From contig NZ_JAKSYD010000046.1 of the NCBI RefSeq assembly GCF_022829605.1, positions 62,001 to 126,000 of the forward strand: a DNA stretch of 64,000 nt. Direction: 5' to 3'. The notes under the pieces are model-generated. The model searched no databases. It saw only the letters and a program-made list of their open reading frames with translations, and was not told the origin of the DNA. Every line of letters starts with the position of its first letter. Within the stretch, counting starts at the first letter, position 1. Made by a program: the position numbers and the translations under genes. Below, piece by piece: positions 8,949 to 16,072 of this stretch. The stretch is from Methylobacterium sp. E-065 (lineage in GTDB: Bacteria > Pseudomonadota > Alphaproteobacteria > Rhizobiales > Beijerinckiaceae).

Positions 8949-10340
8949 ATGCCCGATCTCGATCCCGTCCACGCCTCCGCGGCCGAACTCGCCCGGGCGA
9001 TCCGGGCACGCAGCCTTTCGCCGGTCGATGCGGTGGACGCGCTGCTCGGGCGCATCACGCAGCTGGAGCCGAAGCTTCAAGCCTTCACGGAAGTGTTCTC
9101 CGCCGATGCGCGCCTCGCCGCCGAGGGGGCCGACCGGGCGATCCGGTCGGGCCACGCGGTTGGGCCGCTCCATGGCGTGCCGGTGGTACTCAAGGACCTG
9201 ATCGATCTGGAGGGCCGGATCACCATGGGCGGCTCGGCCGCGCACCGTGCCCGGAGGGCCGAGCGCACCGCAACCGTCGCCCGCCGCCTGATCGCGCAGG
9301 GGATGATCGTGCTGGGCAAGACCCACACGGTGGAGTTCGCCTATGGCGGCTGGGGCACCAACCAGCATCTCGGCACGCCCTGGAACCCCTGGGACACGGA
9401 GGTTCCACGCACGCCCGGCGGATCGAGCAGCGGCACCGGCGTCGCGGTGGCGGCCCGGATGGCCCCGTGGGGCCTCGGCACCGACACCGGCGGCTCCGTG
9501 CGCCTGCCGGCCGCCTTCTGCGGGCTGACGGGGCTCAAGGTGACGGTCGGGCGCGTCTCGACCTGGGGGATCGTTCCGCTGTCGACGACCCTCGACTCGC
9601 CGGGGCCGCTCGCCCGCACGGTAGAGGACGCCGCGCTCCTCTACGAGGCGATCTCCGGGCCGGATCCCCTGGATCCGACCACCCGCGGCGTCCAGCCGGC
9701 GGCACCCTGGCCCACGCTCAACCGCGGGGTGCGCGGCCTGCGCCTCGGCCGCATGCCAGCGGTCGAGCGGCAGGGCGTCTCTTCCGACATGCTGGCCGCC
9801 TACGACGACGCCCTCGACCGGCTCGCCCGCGCGGGCGCCGAGATCGTGGACGTGGCCCTGCCGTTCCGGTTCAGCGACTGCGTGGCGATGAGCGCGATCA
9901 CGAACGCCGAAGCCTACTTCGTCAACGGGACGCTGGCTGAGGACCCGTCCGCGCAGCTCGGCGACGCCGTGCGGGCCCGGATCCTGGCCGGCGCCACGGT
10001 CTCGGCGCAGGCGTATCTCGGCACGCTCCACCGCCGCGCCGCGATGAAGCAGGCCTATGCCGAGGCGCTGGAGGGGATCGATGCGCTGCTGACGCCGACC
10101 ACGGAGTCGGCTGCCGTGCCGCTCGCCGCGGTCGACGAGGCGCAGCTGCCCTCGCGGTTCACCCGGTTCGGCAACCTACTCGATCTCTGCGCCCTGGCGC
10201 TGCCGAACGGCTTCACAGCCGATGGGCTTCCGCTCTCGCTCCAGATCTCTTGCGGCGGCTACGAGGAGGCGATGGCGCTGCGGATCGGGCAGGCCTTCCA
10301 GCAGGCGACCGAGTGGCATCTGCGTCAGCCATCCCTGTGA
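8949..10340 (+). CDS. Amidase (amidase-signature family)
   Basis: A 463-residue amidase-signature hydrolase with the full catalytic triad: Lys82 in VPVVLKDLID, cis-Ser159 in PGGSSSGTG, and nucleophile Ser183 in GTDTGGSVRLP (spacing 77 and 24, as in the family). Length and motifs fit GatA-like, AtzF-like or indoleacetamide-type amidases, but it is not part of a gatCAB set here. It starts 4 nt after the binding-protein gene and is likely co-transcribed with it. A cobalt-type nitrile hydratase operon 1.4 kb downstream could supply amides, but the intervening genes run the other way, so a direct partnership is speculative. Confidence 0.87.
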   Translation: MPDLDPVHASAAELARAIRARSLSPVDAVDALLGRITQLEPKLQAFTEVFSADARLAAEGADRAIRSGHAVGPLHGVPVVLKDLIDLEGRITMGGSAAHRARRAERTATVARRLIAQGMIVLGKTHTVEFAYGGWGTNQHLGTPWNPWDTEVPRTPGGSSSGTGVAVAARMAPWGLGTDTGGSVRLPAAFCGLTGLKVTVGRVSTWGIVPLSTTLDSPGPLARTVEDAALLYEAISGPDPLDPTTRGVQPAAPWPTLNRGVRGLRLGRMPAVERQGVSSDMLAAYDDALDRLARAGAEIVDVALPFRFSDCVAMSAITNAEAYFVNGTLAEDPSAQLGDAVRARILAGATVSAQAYLGTLHRRAAMKQAYAEALEGIDALLTPTTESAAVPLAAVDEAQLPSRFTRFGNLLDLCALALPNGFTADGLPLSLQISCGGYEEAMALRIGQAFQQATEWHLRQPSL

Positions 10341-10355
10341 GGACCGGGGCCTACG

Positions 10356-10379
10356 CGCCGCGCGTGGTTCCGCGCGGCG
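10356..10379 (+). terminator. Strong hairpin after the amidase gene
   Basis: A perfect 9-bp GC stem CGCCGCGCG/CGCGCGGCG with a TGGTTC loop, 15 nt after the amidase stop. It has no T tract, so termination is likely but not proven; it could also serve the convergent membrane-protein gene. Confidence 0.5.
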
Positions 10380-10417
10380 GCCATGCCCATCTTGAAAGAC
10401 GCGTCAGTTCAACCGCG

Positions 10418-10744
10418 TCAGCTGTTGAACAGGCCATAGATGACCGTCACACAGAACCAGATCGCCGCAAGCAATGACCAGACGGACTTCGTCGATGCGA
10501 TGAATTCATTGATTCCGAAATGGTGCATGAGGAAGGCGTAGAGGCAGGCCACGTAGAGGAAGCCGAGCACCTGCGCCGTTGATGTCGACAGGAGGCCGAT
10601 TCCCCAAGCCGCCGTGACGATGGCGAGGCCGAAGAGGCACAGGCACAACGCCAAGAGGGCGGGATGGGCCGCCCACCACTGCGCTGTCGTGCCGTTGTTC
10701 TGTGAAATCGCCTCCCTCTTCGCCCCCGAATCGATGACCGGCAC
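10418..10744 (-). CDS. Small membrane protein, unknown function
   Basis: Up to 108 residues with three predicted membrane segments: LLALCLCLFGLAIVTAAWGI, then AQVLGFLYVACLYAFLM, then VWSLLAAIWFCVTVIYGLF near the C-terminus. The first ~25 residues are polar. The start is uncertain: GTG at 10744 lacks a good ribosome-binding site, and a GGGAGG sequence lies inside the proposed N-terminus. It is 103 nt downstream of, and on the same strand as, the sigma-factor gene, so it may belong to that transcript. I do not recognise a family. Confidence 0.55.
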   Translation of the reverse strand: MPVIDSGAKREAISQNNGTTAQWWAAHPALLALCLCLFGLAIVTAAWGIGLLSTSTAQVLGFLYVACLYAFLMHHFGINEFIASTKSVWSLLAAIWFCVTVIYGLFNS

Positions 10745-10847
10745 CGATCATAACGGGCTGCGACATGCTGTCATGTCGGGCGGCGCACATCGTCTGCGGG
10801 TGCCAAGCGCCTTCCCGCGCCGGAGCTGCGCAGTCGAGGCCGTCCAA

Positions 10848-11552
10848 TCAGGCCGCCGGAGCCTGCCCGGCCACGACAACCCCGAGGGTGCCGAGCAGCG
10901 AGGATCGGGCGCGGCTCACCCGGCTCTTCACGGTGCCGACCTGGCACCCGAGCTTGCTCGCCGCCTCCTCGTAGGTATGGCCCTCGGCGCCGACCAGCAG
11001 CAGTGCCTGCCGCTGCGCCACCGGCAATCCTTCGAGGCGCGCCCATACGACCTTGAGGGTGCTGGCATCCTCCTGATCGGCGAGGCTGGTCATCTGGCCC
11101 GCGTGCGTTCCGTCGACATCCTCGATCTCGCGCCGGGTCTTGCGCAGCTCCGAGTAGAATTGGTTGCGCAGGATCGTGAACAGCCACGCGGTGAAGTTCG
11201 TGCCGGGGCGGAACCGTGTCTGGTTGGCCCAGGCCTTGACGAAGGTCTCCTGGACGAGATCATCGGCCCGGTTGACGTCCCCCGCCAGGGACAGCGCGAA
11301 GGTCCGCAGCGCCGGCAGCGCCTTGATGATGTCGCCGCGGAAATCGAAGGGCACAAGCTGGCCGTGGGCGGCGACCGCGACCTCGAACCGCGCGAGCAGA
11401 TCTCCGAGTTGCGCCGGCAGCGGCTCCAGCTCGACGAGCTTGAAATAGTCGCGGATCGGCAGGGCGAGGTGCTGCCCGATGGCCGTGGCGTAGCCGTCGG
11501 CCTTGCGGTCGATTTCGGCCCTGCTCGACGGCTTCGTGGCGTCTTCGATCAT
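10848..11552 (-). CDS. ECF sigma factor (EcfG-type) with a NepR-like N-terminal segment
   Basis: A 234-residue protein. Residues about 72-140 form sigma region 2, with ADDLVQETFVKAWAN and NFTAWLFTILRN. Residues about 165-220 form region 4, with LPVAQRQALLLVGAEGHTYEEAA and VGTVKSRVSRAR. This is the layout of EcfG sigma factors, which direct the alphaproteobacterial general stress response. The extra N-terminus has IGQHLALPIRDYF, then LEPLPAQLGDLLARFE (residues 25-57), which aligns with the core of NepR, the anti-sigma partner of EcfG (consensus about LRxLYDxVVxEPVPDRFLDLL). So this may be a self-inhibited or PhyR-responsive fusion. It is divergent from the nitrile hydratase operon. The sigma call is firm; the NepR call is by eye. 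Confidence 0.85.
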   Translation of the reverse strand: MIEDATKPSSRAEIDRKADGYATAIGQHLALPIRDYFKLVELEPLPAQLGDLLARFEVAVAAHGQLVPFDFRGDIIKALPALRTFALSLAGDVNRADDLVQETFVKAWANQTRFRPGTNFTAWLFTILRNQFYSELRKTRREIEDVDGTHAGQMTSLADQEDASTLKVVWARLEGLPVAQRQALLLVGAEGHTYEEAASKLGCQVGTVKSRVSRARSSLLGTLGVVVAGQAPAA

Positions 11553-11755
11553 GGACGTATCCGGATCCCGTTACTTGTATACTGGAATTTCTCTAACATC
11601 CGTACCGGTGTAAATATGAACCGATACCAAACGCTCCCAGCGGTATCGGGAGGTAGAGGCAACGTGCGCCTAACGGCCGAGGTTAATCCATCCGTGCTTC
11701 CGAGCTGGAAGCTGGCTGTCCGACGGTGCAGACTGCGCATCGTGAGGAGCGAGCG

Positions 11756-12403
11756 ATGAATCATCACCACGGGGATCACGACCACGTGCATCACGGCAGC
11801 GAACTCTCGCCGGTCGAAGCCCGTGTGCGCGCGCTGGAATCGCTGCTGACCGAGAAGGGGTATCTCGACCCAGCCGCCCTCGACGCGCTGGTCGAACTCT
11901 ACGAGACCAAGGTCGGTCCGCATCTGGGCGCCCGGGTGGTGGCCCGGGCCTGGGTCGATCCCGCATTCCGGACGCGGCTGCTGACCGAGGCCACGCCGGC
12001 GATCGCGGAACTGGGCATCGGCGGGCGCGGCGGCGAGCACATAGTGGTGGTCGAGAACACGCCCGAGATGCACAACCTCGTCGTCTGCACGTTGTGCTCC
12101 TGCTATCCCTGGCCGGTGCTCGGCCTGCCGCCGGTCTGGTACAAGGCGCCGCCCTACCGGGCCCGGGCGGTGATCGATCCCCGCGGCGTGCTCGCGGAGT
12201 TCGGGGTGACGCTGCCGGAGACCACGCGCATCACGGTCTGGGATTCAACCGCCGAGACCCGCTACATGGTCCTGCCGCTGCGTCCTGCGGGGACCGACGG
12301 CTTTTCCGAAGACGCCTTGGCTGCCCTCGTCACGCGCGATTCCATGATCGGCACCGGGCTACCCAAGGCCCTGCCAGTCGAACCCGCGGAGATGCCGGTA
12401 TGA
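11756..12403 (+). CDS. nthA: Nitrile hydratase alpha subunit, cobalt type
   Basis: A 215-residue alpha subunit of nitrile hydratase, which hydrates nitriles to amides at a low-spin non-haem metal centre. The metal site is Cys111-Thr-Leu-Cys114-Ser-Cys116 followed by [10 protein letters not shown]; Thr at the second position marks the cobalt class (Ser marks iron). The cysteines are normally oxidised after translation. The N-terminus is unusually His-rich: about seven His in the first 14 residues after the ATG at 11756, which has GAGGAGCG upstream. It overlaps the beta gene by 4 nt and is followed by the accessory gene. Thiocyanate hydrolase gamma is a relative, but the order alpha-beta-accessory favours nitrile hydratase. 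Confidence 0.92.
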   Translation: MNHHHGDHDHVHHGSELSPVEARVRALESLLTEKGYLDPAALDALVELYETKVGPHLGARVVARAWVDPAFRTRLLTEATPAIAELGIGGRGGEHIVVVENTPEMHNLVVCTLCSCYPWPVLGLPPVWYKAPPYRARAVIDPRGVLAEFGVTLPETTRITVWDSTAETRYMVLPLRPAGTDGFSEDALAALVTRDSMIGTGLPKALPVEPAEMPV

Positions 12404-13059
12404 ACGGTGCCCAGGATCTCGGCGGCGCGCACGGCTTCGGGCCGGTGGTGCCGGAGCCGAACGAACCGGTGTTCCACGCCGCGTGGGAGCGGCGCGTCTT
12501 CGCGATGGCGCTCGCCATGGGCTATACCGGCGCCTGGAACCTCGACGGCAGCCGCGCCGCCCGCGAGTCGCTGCCGCCGGCCGAATACCTCGCGTCGAGC
12601 TACTACGCGATCTGGCTGAAGGCTCTGGAGAAGCAGCTCGCCGCCACCGGGCTGGCCACGCCTGCCGAGATGGAGGCCGGCCGCGCTATGGAGCCGGCCA
12701 AGCCCGTGGCGCGGACCCTGGCGCGCGATGGGCTGGAGCAACGCTTCCGGGCAGGCTTCCCGAGCAGCCGGGCGACCGACGCCCCCGCCCGCTTCGCGCT
12801 CGGCGACGAAGTCCTGGCCCGCAACATCCACCCGACCACGCATACGAGGCTGCCGCGCTACGTCCGCGGCAAGCGCGGGCGGATCGTGCGAGTCGACGGG
12901 GCTTTCGTCTTTCCCGATACCAACGCCTATCAGGGGGGCGAAAATCCGGTCTGGCTCTACACAGTTGCGTTCACCGCGCAGGACCTATGGGGCGAGAGCG
13001 GCGATCCCGGCGGGACCGTCACGGTGGCGGCCTTCGAACCCTATCTGGAACCCGCGTGA
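12400..13059 (+). CDS. nthB: Nitrile hydratase beta subunit
   Basis: A 219-residue beta subunit. The N-terminal helical part has [16 protein letters not shown], the standard opening of the family, then [17 protein letters not shown]. The C-terminal half is the SH3-like barrel with [20 protein letters not shown] and [20 protein letters not shown], which packs on the alpha subunit and helps form the active-site cleft. The start ATG overlaps the alpha stop (ATGA). The end overlaps the accessory gene by 4 nt, giving tight translational coupling of the three genes. Confidence 0.93.
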   Translation: MNGAQDLGGAHGFGPVVPEPNEPVFHAAWERRVFAMALAMGYTGAWNLDGSRAARESLPPAEYLASSYYAIWLKALEKQLAATGLATPAEMEAGRAMEPAKPVARTLARDGLEQRFRAGFPSSRATDAPARFALGDEVLARNIHPTTHTRLPRYVRGKRGRIVRVDGAFVFPDTNAYQGGENPVWLYTVAFTAQDLWGESGDPGGTVTVAAFEPYLEPA

Positions 13060-13379
13060 CCGATCCGTCGCCCAGCCCCTTTTCGGCGCCCTGGGAGGCC
13101 CAGGTCTTCGCCATGGTGGTCAGCCTGCGCGAGGCCGGGCTGTTCACGTGGTCGGAATGGGCGGAGCGTCTCGGCCAGGGCATCCGCCCGGCGGGCGCGC
13201 CCGAGCGACCCGCCGATTACGGCGCGTGGCTCGCCACCCTGGAGGGCATCCTCGCCGAGCGCGGCGTGGCTGACCCCGAGAACGTCGCGGCGCGCACCGA
13301 GGCGTTTCGGCGGGCCGCCGAGGCGACGCCGCACGGCGAGCCGATCCACCTGGAGAACGACCCGCTCTACCGACCCTGA
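13056..13379 (+). CDS. Nitrile hydratase accessory protein (activator-like)
   Basis: A 107-residue protein with GTG start overlapping the beta stop (GTGA). PFSAPWEAQVFAMVVSLREAGLFTWSEWAERLG resembles the N-terminal helical domain of the beta subunit, as expected of the P14K/NhlE-type activators that insert cobalt and promote cysteine oxidation by subunit swapping. LENDPLYRP is the usual C-terminal end. The coding region overlaps the 3' end of the convergent metallo-beta-lactamase-fold gene by 13 nt. A separate cobalt transporter is not seen nearby. Confidence 0.88.
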   Translation: MTDPSPSPFSAPWEAQVFAMVVSLREAGLFTWSEWAERLGQGIRPAGAPERPADYGAWLATLEGILAERGVADPENVAARTEAFRRAAEATPHGEPIHLENDPLYRP

Positions 13380-14242
13380 ACGCGCAGGCTGTCGAGCGGC
13401 ACCGGCGCGGCGTGCGACCGTCCGGTCATCAGCTGGTCGAGGAGGGCCAGCACCTCCGGCCGGCCGCAATTGCGCGCCGGCTCGAACGGCGTCCAGGTCT
13501 GCACGAAATCGAGGCGCTCGAACACGTCGCGGTAACGGCGCAATTCGTTCGGGGTGAGCGGCACGCCGCGCACGAAGGCCTTGTGGGCCGAGATCGTGGT
13601 CGCCCGGCGGAAATCCGTCGGATCGAGTTCGAACTTCAGCGCGTCGCCGCAGAAGCAGATTTTTCGTGAACGATCGTAGAGAACCGCGTGGCCGTCGAAA
13701 TGACCCGCGGTCCGATGCAGCTCCAGCTTCGGCAGCGGCTCCAAGAAATCGTCGAACGGCCAGCTCACCTGCAGCGCCGCGCTCCACGTGAAGTCGGCGG
13801 CGGCCAGGCAGAGTTCCGGGTCGAACCGGTCCTGCAATTGCGGCAATGCCCCGTAGGCGTGCGGATGCGAGGCGGAGAGCACCGCCATGCCGCCGAGGCG
13901 TTCGATCTGGTCGAGGGCGGCCTCGCTGAACACCGGGCAGCCCTCGAAACCCATGTTCCCGTGCTCGGTCTGGATCAGGTAGGCGGATGGGCCGATGCCG
14001 GAAACCGGATCGTTCCAGAACCGCCACACGCCCGGCTCCAGTTCCTGCCAGTGGCACGGGAAGGCATCCTGTGCCTCCCGCGCCGTGCGGAAGCGCCAGC
14101 CGTCCTGCGGCACGACGTGGCGGGCATCGAGACACATCGGGCAAGCGGGCGGGGTCTCGAAGTGGCGCTGCCAGAATCCACAATTGTCACAGGTGTAGGC
14201 AGGCAGCTTCAGGGCGCCCGCGAAGGGCAGATAGCCGGGCAT
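13367..14242 (-). CDS. Metallo-beta-lactamase-fold protein with N-terminal zinc ribbon
   Basis: A 291-residue protein. The N-terminus carries a rubredoxin-like CxxC pair of pairs (Cys18, Cys21, Cys34, Cys37: CDNCGFW and CPMC). The rest resembles the metallo-beta-lactamase fold: IQTEHGNMGFEGCPVF, LSASHPHAYGAL, TAGHFDGHAVLYD and ICFCGDALKF. The usual HxHxDH motif reads HPHAYG, so the Asp and last His are missing and the hydrolase centre is probably altered or absent. It converges on the nitrile hydratase operon and need not be functionally linked. Function not known. Confidence 0.7.
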   Translation of the reverse strand: MPGYLPFAGALKLPAYTCDNCGFWQRHFETPPACPMCLDARHVVPQDGWRFRTAREAQDAFPCHWQELEPGVWRFWNDPVSGIGPSAYLIQTEHGNMGFEGCPVFSEAALDQIERLGGMAVLSASHPHAYGALPQLQDRFDPELCLAAADFTWSAALQVSWPFDDFLEPLPKLELHRTAGHFDGHAVLYDRSRKICFCGDALKFELDPTDFRRATTISAHKAFVRGVPLTPNELRRYRDVFERLDFVQTWTPFEPARNCGRPEVLALLDQLMTGRSHAAPVPLDSLRVQGR

Positions 14243-14298
14243 TTTTTTGAACCTTCTTCGGGGCGGCTGTAGCAGGCGGCGTGATGGGGTGCAGCCGT

Positions 14299-15309
14299 TT
14301 ACGTCCGATCCGGCAGCCGGCGCGCCGAGCGGGCCGCGTGGATGGTGCCCGCGAGCCCGATCAGCGCCAGCCCGGCGAGCCCGCCGACCACGAGGTCGCG
14401 GGTGCGGCTCGTGACGAACTCGCTGCGGCTCGCCTTGGTCCGACCGGAGAAACGGCCGTCGATCCCGACCGGGCCCGGTACAGGTTCAAACAGGTTCCCC
14501 TTCATCTCGGGGATGGTCTCGTCCGAGAGCTGGGCCGACCACATGGAGGCGGCCTTACGGTCGGCGAGCGCCGGAGCCAGAACCTGCGCGGCCGCCATCA
14601 TCATCGACGAGCGCCCGACCCAGACCTCCCGGCGCGGATTCTCGACGGCGTACGCGATCGCCTCGGCGCAGAGCCGCGGGTCGAAGACCGGATCCGGGGC
14701 GTATTGCCGGTGCCCGGTCCGGTTGCGCGCCCAATTGAACTGCGGCGTGTTGACCGCTGGCAGGTAGATGACGCTGAGGCTGACATTCACCCGGTCGTGC
14801 AGCAATTCGCAGCGCAGGGCGTCGGTGAAGCCCGAGACCGCGAACTTCGCGGCGCAGTAGGGCGCCTGCAGCGGCGCGGCCCGGACCGCGAGGCCGGACG
14901 AGACCTGGATGATCGCGCCCCGGTTTCGCTGCTTCATGTAGCGCAGCGCGGCGAGCGTCCCGTAGACCTGGCTCAGATAGGTCGTCTCAGTGACCCGCCG
15001 GTACTCGTCCGGGGTGATCTGGTCGGCCGGGTTCACCACGGTCGACATCGCGTTGTTCACCCAGGCGCGGATCGGCCCGAGCTCGGCCTCGATCCGCGCG
15101 GCGGCGGCGTCCACGGCCTTCGGATCGGCGACGTCGGCGCTGATCGCCAGCACCGGCTGGCCGTAGGCCGCCAGCGCCCGCTCGGCCGCGGAGAGCCGGT
15201 CCGGATCGCGCGCGATCACCGCCACCGACCATCCACGTTCGGCGAGGGCATGCGCCGCCGCCAGTCCGATCCCGGCCGTACCGCCGGTCACGACCGCAAC
15301 CCGAGCCAT
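14299..15309 (-). CDS. Short-chain dehydrogenase/reductase with C-terminal membrane segment
   Basis: A 336-residue SDR. The NAD(P)-binding TGGTAGIG is at residues 8-15, and the catalytic set is Ser138 (IIQVSSG), Tyr151 and Lys155 (YCAAK). After the Rossmann domain, the chain runs to a hydrophobic stretch near the end (LVVGGLAGLALIGLAGTI) followed by Arg residues, so the protein is probably membrane-anchored. I placed the start at the ATG at 15309, just before the ARVAVVTGG strand, with GAGGTGG upstream; a longer N-terminus would add no recognisable domain. Substrate unknown. Confidence 0.85.
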   Translation of the reverse strand: MARVAVVTGGTAGIGLAAAHALAERGWSVAVIARDPDRLSAAERALAAYGQPVLAISADVADPKAVDAAAARIEAELGPIRAWVNNAMSTVVNPADQITPDEYRRVTETTYLSQVYGTLAALRYMKQRNRGAIIQVSSGLAVRAAPLQAPYCAAKFAVSGFTDALRCELLHDRVNVSLSVIYLPAVNTPQFNWARNRTGHRQYAPDPVFDPRLCAEAIAYAVENPRREVWVGRSSMMMAAAQVLAPALADRKAASMWSAQLSDETIPEMKGNLFEPVPGPVGIDGRFSGRTKASRSEFVTSRTRDLVVGGLAGLALIGLAGTIHAARSARRLPDRT

Positions 15310-15490
15310 ATCCACCTCATCGTCGTCAGGAATTCGAACGGCAACCCGGATCGCGACGGTCGGTTGCCCTTCGGCATCGGGCCGGAACGTCACGGGGGGC
15401 ATCTATTTCGCGTTCCACTACGCAACGACCGAGTCCGGCCGCTGTTGACCCCTCGTGTTGCGTCATGCCGAACCACCGAAGGTCGAAGTC

Positions 15491-15748
15491 ATGCGCTCCG
15501 GACGACGCTTCTCCCTACCGATCGATCCCTGGCCCCAGGCCTCGCTGGCCGAGCGGACGGCGGTCGGGATGGTGCTGACCTTCCTGCTGCTTATTCCGGC
15601 CTGCGCGGCTGGGGTGGCGCTGTGCGTGATCGCAGTGGTCGCGACGTACATCTCCTGGTCCTATGACCTCGGCGCCTCGCTACGCGGCGTCATCGTCCGG
15701 CACGCTGCCATTCCGGGCCGCCACGGCCGGGGGGTCCGGAAGGTCTGA
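15491..15748 (+). CDS. Small membrane protein, unknown
   Basis: An 85-residue reading frame beginning MRSGRRFSLPIDPWPQ, with one long hydrophobic region (VGMVLTFLLLIPACAAGVAL) continuing into a second short one, then a basic tail. Codon use is high-GC like its neighbours. There is no recognisable family, and an upstream start at 15455 is possible. It may be a true small membrane protein of the genus, but support is modest. Confidence 0.42.
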   Translation: MRSGRRFSLPIDPWPQASLAERTAVGMVLTFLLLIPACAAGVALCVIAVVATYISWSYDLGASLRGVIVRHAAIPGRHGRGVRKV

Positions 15749-16072
15749 GCCCCGGCCTTTTCCCGGGCGCATGCAGCGCTAGCGGAATGCGATCCGGGAA
15801 ACAGCATAAGACGTCGCGAAGCGTCTATCTGGATCAACCTGTGCCGCTGGCGCGGCGCTTCGTGTGCTCGGCCCCGGATCAGGTTCCGCTTCGCTCCACC
15901 TGTCCGGGAAAGGGATCTGCGCGTCGTAAGCCCGGGGCGCCGCTCCCGTCACGCAGCGGTGCGGACCCGCACGGCGAGGTTCGCCGCAGCCGTGGTCGCT
16001 GTGCGTTGTCCGCGCTCCGATTTGACCTGACCATACCGGGTAGGCCAGTCAGGTCCGGAACGAGAGACCGCC
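15749..16072. other. Intergenic region ahead of the acyltransferase/synthetase gene
   Basis: No convincing gene. The one clear structure is the inverted repeat GACCTGAC/GTCAGGTC at 16024-16055, described separately. Confidence 0.6.
16024..16055. promoter_or_regulatory. Inverted repeat upstream of the lysophospholipid acyltransferase fusion gene
   Basis: GACCTGAC (16024-16031) and GTCAGGTC (16048-16055) are perfect 8-bp arms 16 nt apart, ending 17 nt before the ATG at 16073. The position suits an operator or a 5'-UTR stem-loop that could affect translation. No regulator can be named. Confidence 0.45.

Noticed and set aside
15393..15435. GGAAC and CGTT upstream of the small membrane gene at 15491
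   Set aside because: The spacing is 22 nt, outside the 16-17 nt expected.
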